DNA of 64,000 nucleotides from Rhodococcoides fascians NBRC 12155 = LMG 3623 (GTDB lineage: Bacteria > Actinomycetota > Actinomycetes > Mycobacteriales > Mycobacteriaceae): assembly GCF_001894785.1 (NCBI RefSeq), contig NZ_BCWW01000010.1:202050-266049 (forward strand), in the 5' to 3' direction. Position numbers and translations under genes: made by a program. Of the stretch, positions 63,093-64,000 are shown piece by piece. The stretch's first letter is position 1. Every line of letters starts with the position of its first letter. Below the pieces are notes generated by a model, which had not been told where the DNA came from, searched no databases, and was given only the letters and a program-made list of their open reading frames with translations.

Positions 63093-64000
63093 TCATGCGA
63101 TGTGGGGGCCGGCTCGTGCGTGGGATTGTCGGGGTCGTCGGTACGGGTCGACGGATGCCGGGGGTACGAACCAGGGGTGCTGATCGGTGCCGATGAACAC
63201 GTCCCAGTCACTGTGGTGGATGAGTCGGTGATGGAATCCGCACAGGAGGACGAGGTTGTTCATGTCGGTGGGGCCACCATCGGCCCAGTGCCAGATGTGG
63301 TGACCTTCGGTCCAGGCGGCGGGTTTTCCGCATCCCGGGAACGCGCAGCCGTGATCGCGGGCAGTCAAGGCGCGTTTCTGCTTGGCGGTGACGGTCCGGG
63401 CGGTGCGGGCGAGGTTGAGTGGGTTGCCGTTCTCGTCCATGACGATGGCGGTCAGGACACAATCACACGCCAACTGGCGGGAAGTGTTGCGGGAGAGGGG
63501 TCCCATCCACGGTAGCCACCCGACCGACGTGCCGTCACCGAACAGGTCCCGATACGCGCTCCGGTTCGCGGTCGGGCGATCTGGTTCGCCCTGGGAATCG
63601 GACTCGGCCGTGTCGGGGTGGATCGGGTTTCCGGTGTCGATGTCGACCGGATCGGTGTAGTCGGGTTCTGCTGCGGCGCGGGTGGTTTCGTCGTCGGTGA
63701 CGTCGCTGTTGTTCTGGCTTTGGAGGTCCTGTAGCCGGATGTGCAGGTTGACGTGTGGTTTTTCGCCGCCTTCGGTGGGGCGATTCGAGGTGGCGAGGTA
63801 GCGGTCGAGGATGTGTCCGAAGGCGTCGGCTCGTCTCTTGGCGGGGCTGCGGTCGTCTTGGGTGCCGTCGGCTGCGGGGTGGGGTTCGGTCAACGGGGAA
63901 AGTGCGGTGAGCAGCTTTTCTCCGGTGATCGCATCGAAATCCATCTTCGCCACGAGACGTCCGTTGAGGGTTTTCGAGGCGAAGAGTTCGTTGCGGTCGG
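63093..64000 (-). CDS. DUF222/HNH endonuclease-domain protein, N-terminus outside window
   Basis: The frame is open to the right edge (302 codons visible); a GTG at 63953 is internal, because the DUF222-like text NELFASKTLNGRLVAKMDF runs across it. The C-terminal HNH motif is complete: CAFPGCGKPAAWTEGHHI, then HWADGGPTDMNNLVLLCG and FHHRLIHH. These proteins are abundant in actinobacterial genomes and are often near repeats or 13E12-type elements. The linker of about 100 residues between DUF222 and HNH is acidic and disordered. Whether it cuts DNA is unknown. Confidence 0.87.
   Translation of the reverse strand, partial: DRNELFASKTLNGRLVAKMDFDAITGEKLLTALSPLTEPHPAADGTQDDRSPAKRRADAFGHILDRYLATSNRPTEGGEKPHVNLHIRLQDLQSQNNSDVTDDETTRAAAEPDYTDPVDIDTGNPIHPDTAESDSQGEPDRPTANRSAYRDLFGDGTSVGWLPWMGPLSRNTSRQLACDCVLTAIVMDENGNPLNLARTARTVTAKQKRALTARDHGCAFPGCGKPAAWTEGHHIWHWADGGPTDMNNLVLLCGFHHRLIHHSDWDVFIGTDQHPWFVPPASVDPYRRPRQSHARAGPHIA

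Overview
The window reads as chromosomal DNA of a high-GC actinomycete, most probably a Rhodococcus or a close relative in the Mycobacteriales. The reasons are dense GC-rich coding, frequent GTG starts, ATGA/GTGA start-stop overlaps, and a core gene order that, as I remember it, matches the Mycobacterium tuberculosis stretch valS-folC-DUF4233-ndk-rne-rplU-rpmA-obgE-proB ... proA-MoxR-CoxE-nadD-rsfS-gpgP-octT-DegV-comEA-comEC-holA-rpsT-ATP-grasp/alpha-E/transglutaminase-MazF-like-lepA. I saw no rRNA, tRNA, CRISPR array, prophage or insertion sequence.

Layout. 1-4068: protocatechuate branch of the beta-ketoadipate pathway, with pcaHGB leftward (pcaB cut by the window edge) and pcaIJ rightward from a shared control region. 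4051-7110: fdhD and malQ, leftward. 7219-8511: a SigF-type anti-sigma/sigma pair behind its own SigF-like promoter. 8561-10561: S9 peptidase. 10571-23278: housekeeping block from valS to proB, including RNase E with a long leader. 23251-45448: accessory block lying between proB and proA, with a sirtuin, ectoine biosynthesis (ectA and ectB in one uninterrupted frame, then ectC), a RecQ-like helicase, paired fluoride channels, a ribokinase/AraC/VOC operon, a two-operon catabolic cluster, and an Old Yellow Enzyme. 45563-64000: second housekeeping block from proA to lepA, then an HNH/DUF222 protein cut by the right edge.

The most notable content is at 31486-44309. An M24 enzyme that looks like ectoine hydrolase (DoeA/EutD), an M20 deacetylase, a class III aminotransferase and an aldehyde dehydrogenase could together take ectoine to aspartate. 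They sit with a ProP-like transporter, a second aminotransferase, a D-2-hydroxyacid dehydrogenase, a large FAD/Fe-S oxidoreductase and a GntR/FCD regulator. The two divergently placed promoter regions carry nearly identical 14-bp palindromes, so the operons probably form one regulon. This candidate degradation system lies about 5 kb from the ectoine synthesis genes and uses an M20 enzyme and a GntR/FCD regulator where the proteobacterial systems I know use DoeB/EutE and EnuR. A 24-bp repeat shared between the 3' end of pcaJ and the 5' end of the cluster's class I aminotransferase has become coding sequence at both places.
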